Assembly (NCBI GenBank): GCA_023485645.1 | Contig: JAMCZM010000017.1 | Span: forward strand, 3,307 to 11,934 | DNA: 8,628 nucleotides | Origin: Candidatus Martarchaeota archaeon | Lineage (GTDB): Archaea > Micrarchaeota > Micrarchaeia > Micrarchaeales > Micrarchaeaceae | Direction of reading: 5' to 3' | Position numbers and translations under genes: made by a program | Part shown: one piece after another, positions 6,559-8,628 of the stretch | How positions within the stretch are numbered: the first letter of the stretch is position 1 | Layout: the number at the start of each line of letters is the position of its first letter | Notes under the pieces: model-generated | Told to the model about the DNA's origin: nothing | Seen by the model: the letters and a program-made list of their open reading frames with translations, nothing else | Databases searched by the model: none

Positions 6559-6588
6559 TTATAAGTTATAATATAACAGAGTGATTTT

Positions 6589-6924
6589 ATGGAGCGTGAA
6601 GAGTTAGAAAAGATGACAAGAGATTATCAAAACATACAAATGCAGATTCAATCGCTTTCAATGCAAAAGCTGCAGTTTAATCAACAAAAAGAGGAATATA
6701 AAGATGCTGAAAAGGAGCTTTTACTTGCAAAAGGTAAGGTATACATTGATATCGGCGGTCTTATGATAGAGACAACAAAGGACGAGGCAATGCAAAAGCT
6801 GAAAGAGAAGATGGAATCTACAGAAATGCGTCATAAAATTGTAACTAGACAATATGAGGAAGCTTCAAAGAAGGAACAGGCATTAAGAGGTACGTTGACT
6901 GAAGAATTAAAAAAGAGCCAATAA
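6589..6924 (+). CDS. pfdB: Prefoldin beta subunit
   Basis: This is a subunit of the archaeal prefoldin hexamer (two alpha, four beta), a cytosolic holdase that passes unfolded proteins to the thermosome. The 111 residues fit the family's usual 110-125. Two long, charged, heptad-like coiled-coil helices (about 1-48 and 64-110) flank a beta-hairpin region containing KVYIDIGGLMIETTKDEA (50-67), which corresponds to the family's V-Y-x-x-x-G-x-L-x-I strand pair. Gln-rich helix 1 and the E-K-E-L-L segment before the hairpin are typical. A GTGAT Shine-Dalgarno (6581-6585) lies three bases before the ATG. The 30-bp gap after nuoD holds no convincing promoter, so read-through from nuo is possible. The TAA overlaps an ATG that opens a two-codon ORF leading into the DHH gene. 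Confidence 0.92.
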   Translation: MEREELEKMTRDYQNIQMQIQSLSMQKLQFNQQKEEYKDAEKELLLAKGKVYIDIGGLMIETTKDEAMQKLKEKMESTEMRHKIVTRQYEEASKKEQALRGTLTEELKKSQ

Positions 6925-6931
6925 TGGTTTG

Positions 6932-7924
6932 ATGGTTGATATAACTTATAATGATCTATTAGAAAGAATTAGAGCGCGAAGGGGAAGTAGGGTGGGCGTC
7001 TCCTTCCATTCAATGGGCGATACAGATGCAATAGCTTCTGCATTGGCATTATCTTATATATTTGACGATATAAAAATTATACTCCCAGACAGAATGACTG
7101 CCAACGCGGAGCGCATAAAGGATATACTTGGGTTTAAGGAATTTAAAATGATAAATTCTATAAATAAAAATGATTTTGATCTTATAATACTTGTAGATGT
7201 TAATAATGTTGATGGATGTGGCAGAATAAAAGAGCAATTAAAAGCATTTGGCAAGGATATACTTATAATAGATCATCATCTAAAAAAAGACAATGCAAAA
7301 AATTTTATTGTATTTAACGAAGAACAATTCAATTCTACTGCGAGTATAATATTTGAGTTGCTTAAAGATTTGAAAATAAAATTGGATGGTAAGATTGCAA
7401 ACATGCTTGCAATGGGTATAATATCTGATTCTGCAGAATTTAAGAATACAAATCCAAAAACATTTATTCAATTAGGTGAATTATTTAGCATAGCAGGAAC
7501 AAACTATATAACCTTAATGGACATGACTAGGCATATATCTCCAGCTGAAGAGCGTATAAAAACTATTAATGATATAAGAAATGCGAGCGTGTCTATTGTT
7601 AATAATATGCTGTTTATAAAAGGGGTTGCTCATGCGTATTCAAATTTGGCAGCAGAGAGCGCATTGCGTATAGGCGCTGATATTGCAATATTTGGATCCT
7701 GTTCGGAGAGTGAGATATCGTTTTCAGCAAGATTGAGACCGAATTTTGATCAAAAATATAATATACATCTAGGTTTTATAATGAATAGACTGTCTAAAAT
7801 TATAAATGGTAGTGGAGGAGGACATTCATGTGCAGCTGGAGCATATGGAAAAAATAAGGATAAATTTGAAGAGTTCATCAATGCATTTATAAGTGAGATA
7901 TCTAGTGCGGGTGAGGTTAAATGA
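6932..7924 (+). CDS. DHH/DHHA1-family phosphoesterase (RecJ/NrnA-like)
   Basis: A metal-dependent phosphoesterase of the DHH superfamily, probably cutting short oligonucleotides or single-stranded nucleic acid, or acting on pAp or cyclic dinucleotides. The exact substrate cannot be read from sequence. With the start at ATG 6932 it has 330 residues. DHH domain motifs: FHSMGDTDAIAS (25-36: H26, D30, D32), D89 in LVDVNN, IDHH (113-116), and D166 in IISDSAEF. After a linker of about 200-225 comes the DHHA1 domain, with the substrate-binding GSGGGHSCAAGA (293-304). All the metal-ligand positions seem present. The frame also holds a TTG at 6929, one codon upstream, but the ATG is favoured by the TGATG overlap with the preceding two-codon ORF. 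The stop overlaps the mre11 ATG (ATGA), which suggests co-translation and a shared nucleic-acid role. Confidence 0.9.
   Translation: MVDITYNDLLERIRARRGSRVGVSFHSMGDTDAIASALALSYIFDDIKIILPDRMTANAERIKDILGFKEFKMINSINKNDFDLIILVDVNNVDGCGRIKEQLKAFGKDILIIDHHLKKDNAKNFIVFNEEQFNSTASIIFELLKDLKIKLDGKIANMLAMGIISDSAEFKNTNPKTFIQLGELFSIAGTNYITLMDMTRHISPAEERIKTINDIRNASVSIVNNMLFIKGVAHAYSNLAAESALRIGADIAIFGSCSESEISFSARLRPNFDQKYNIHLGFIMNRLSKIINGSGGGHSCAAGAYGKNKDKFEEFINAFISEISSAGEVK
7910..7916 (+). promoter_or_regulatory. Shine-Dalgarno site GGTGAGG for the Mre11-like gene
   Basis: GGTGAGG lies inside the end of the DHH gene, with the GGTGA core six bases before the ATG at 7921. It is the strongest Shine-Dalgarno site in the window and confirms the ATG chosen. 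Confidence 0.7.
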
Positions 7925-8628
7925 AAATTGCTATAATATCTGATTTTCATATAGGGTATGAGCGTTTTTATATAGATGCTTATATACAAGCAAAAAATGC
8001 ACTTGATTTAGCAGCATCGATGGCAGATGCACTTATAATACCTGGGGATGTTTTTGATAAGCGTAATCCAAAACCTGAGGTACTAGCACAAGCGATAAAT
8101 ATATTCAGAGAATTAAAGCAGAGGCATTGGAATGCGCGCGTTGTAAATTTTAGTTCTACAAACAATAATAAAATTTATACAGATATACCTATAATAGCAA
8201 TACCTGGTACGCATGAGCGTACGGCAGAAGGAAAGGAAAATCCACTTACATTACTCTCTCTTGCAGGGTTGCTTGTAGATAATAGTGAATCTATTACAAC
8301 TATTAAAAAAGATGAGGAATGCGTGTCAATATTTGCATTAGGGGGTCTATCTGAAGAAATGGTAAAACCCCGATTAAAAGAGCTCGATCCAAAGCCTGTG
8401 CCAAATAATTTTAACATATTTATGTTTCATCAATCCACATATGAATTATTGCCATTTAGTGAGCATTTTATACATAATGAAGAGCTGCCGCAAGGTTATG
8501 ATTTATATGTTAACGGGCACATACATAGTAAAGTAATAGACAAAATACATAATAAGGATTTTTTAATACCTGGAAGCACTGTACTTACGCAGTTAAAGGA
8601 CGGCGAGCAGGAGGAAAAGGGGTTTTTC
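7921..8628 (+). CDS. mre11: Mre11/SbcD-like DNA double-strand break repair nuclease, cut by the window end
   Basis: A calcineurin-like metallophosphoesterase of the Mre11/SbcD family, the nuclease that works with the Rad50 ATPase on DNA ends. 236 codons are visible and open to the last base, roughly the whole nuclease domain but not the capping domain and Rad50-binding tail. Motifs in order: SDFH (D8, H10), IPGDVFDKR (D43), IPGTHER (H98), FMFHQS (H170) and NGHIHSK (H200, H202). PGSTVLTQL at 217-225 is the usual core-closing strand. The metal-ligand Asn of the common GNH motif is Thr97 here. The ATG is in an ATGA overlap with the DHH stop, preceded by GGTGAGG. In archaea mre11 usually sits beside rad50 and often herA and nurA; none is visible, but they could follow just downstream. 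Confidence 0.92.
   Translation, partial: MKIAIISDFHIGYERFYIDAYIQAKNALDLAASMADALIIPGDVFDKRNPKPEVLAQAINIFRELKQRHWNARVVNFSSTNNNKIYTDIPIIAIPGTHERTAEGKENPLTLLSLAGLLVDNSESITTIKKDEECVSIFALGGLSEEMVKPRLKELDPKPVPNNFNIFMFHQSTYELLPFSEHFIHNEELPQGYDLYVNGHIHSKVIDKIHNKDFLIPGSTVLTQLKDGEQEEKGFF

Noticed and set aside
6559..6588. TATA-like AT stretch between nuoD and pfdB as a promoter
   Set aside because: The best match (6566-6576) is too close to the pfdB ATG for initiation upstream of it. The AT-rich background makes such matches common.
6929..6931. TTG start for the DHH gene one codon upstream of the ATG
   Set aside because: The ATG directly after it is the stronger codon and sits in a TGATG overlap.

Overview
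This 8.6 kb, AT-rich window reads as archaeal DNA. Evidence: an archaeal-type prefoldin beta subunit, an archaeal Mre11-like nuclease, an Lhr-family helicase, nuoABCD genes of the archaeal complex I type, TATA-like boxes close to start codons, and Shine-Dalgarno sites of the GTGA/GTGAT type. A heavily sequon-laden, membrane-anchored surface protein with lectin-like and repeat domains recalls acidophilic Thermoplasmata or ARMAN/DPANN archaea. That placement is an impression, not something proved here.

Layout. Left part, minus strand: a 59-residue two-helix membrane protein (3860-4039), a 296-bp AT-rich gap without genes, a 688-codon secreted and anchored surface protein (1497-3563), and, 4 nt behind it, the first 497 codons of an Lhr-type helicase that runs out of the window at base 1. 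A 139-bp divergent intergenic region (4040-4178) carries one TATA-like box for each direction.

Right part, plus strand: nuoA-nuoB-nuoC-nuoD (4179-6558), tightly overlapping and encoding the hydrophilic connecting module plus one membrane subunit of complex I. After a 30-bp gap come prefoldin beta (pfdB), a DHH/DHHA1 phosphoesterase, and an Mre11/SbcD-like nuclease cut by the window end. The remaining complex I genes (nuoH, I, J, K, L, M, N) do not follow nuoD, so the respiratory cluster is split, or the complex is reduced.

Points that stand out: (1) the nuoB/nuoC junction has a 10-codon mini-ORF linked by ATGA overlaps on both sides, and a one-base change in an A4 run would fuse it to a strikingly short NuoC; (2) a shorter but similar relay exists between pfdB and the DHH gene; (3) a perfect 74-bp direct repeat lies inside the surface-protein gene, in repeat units that are otherwise diverged; (4) Mre11 has Thr in place of the usual metal-ligand Asn. 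I found no CRISPR array, tRNA, rRNA or insertion sequence. I saw no clear evidence of a wholly new system.
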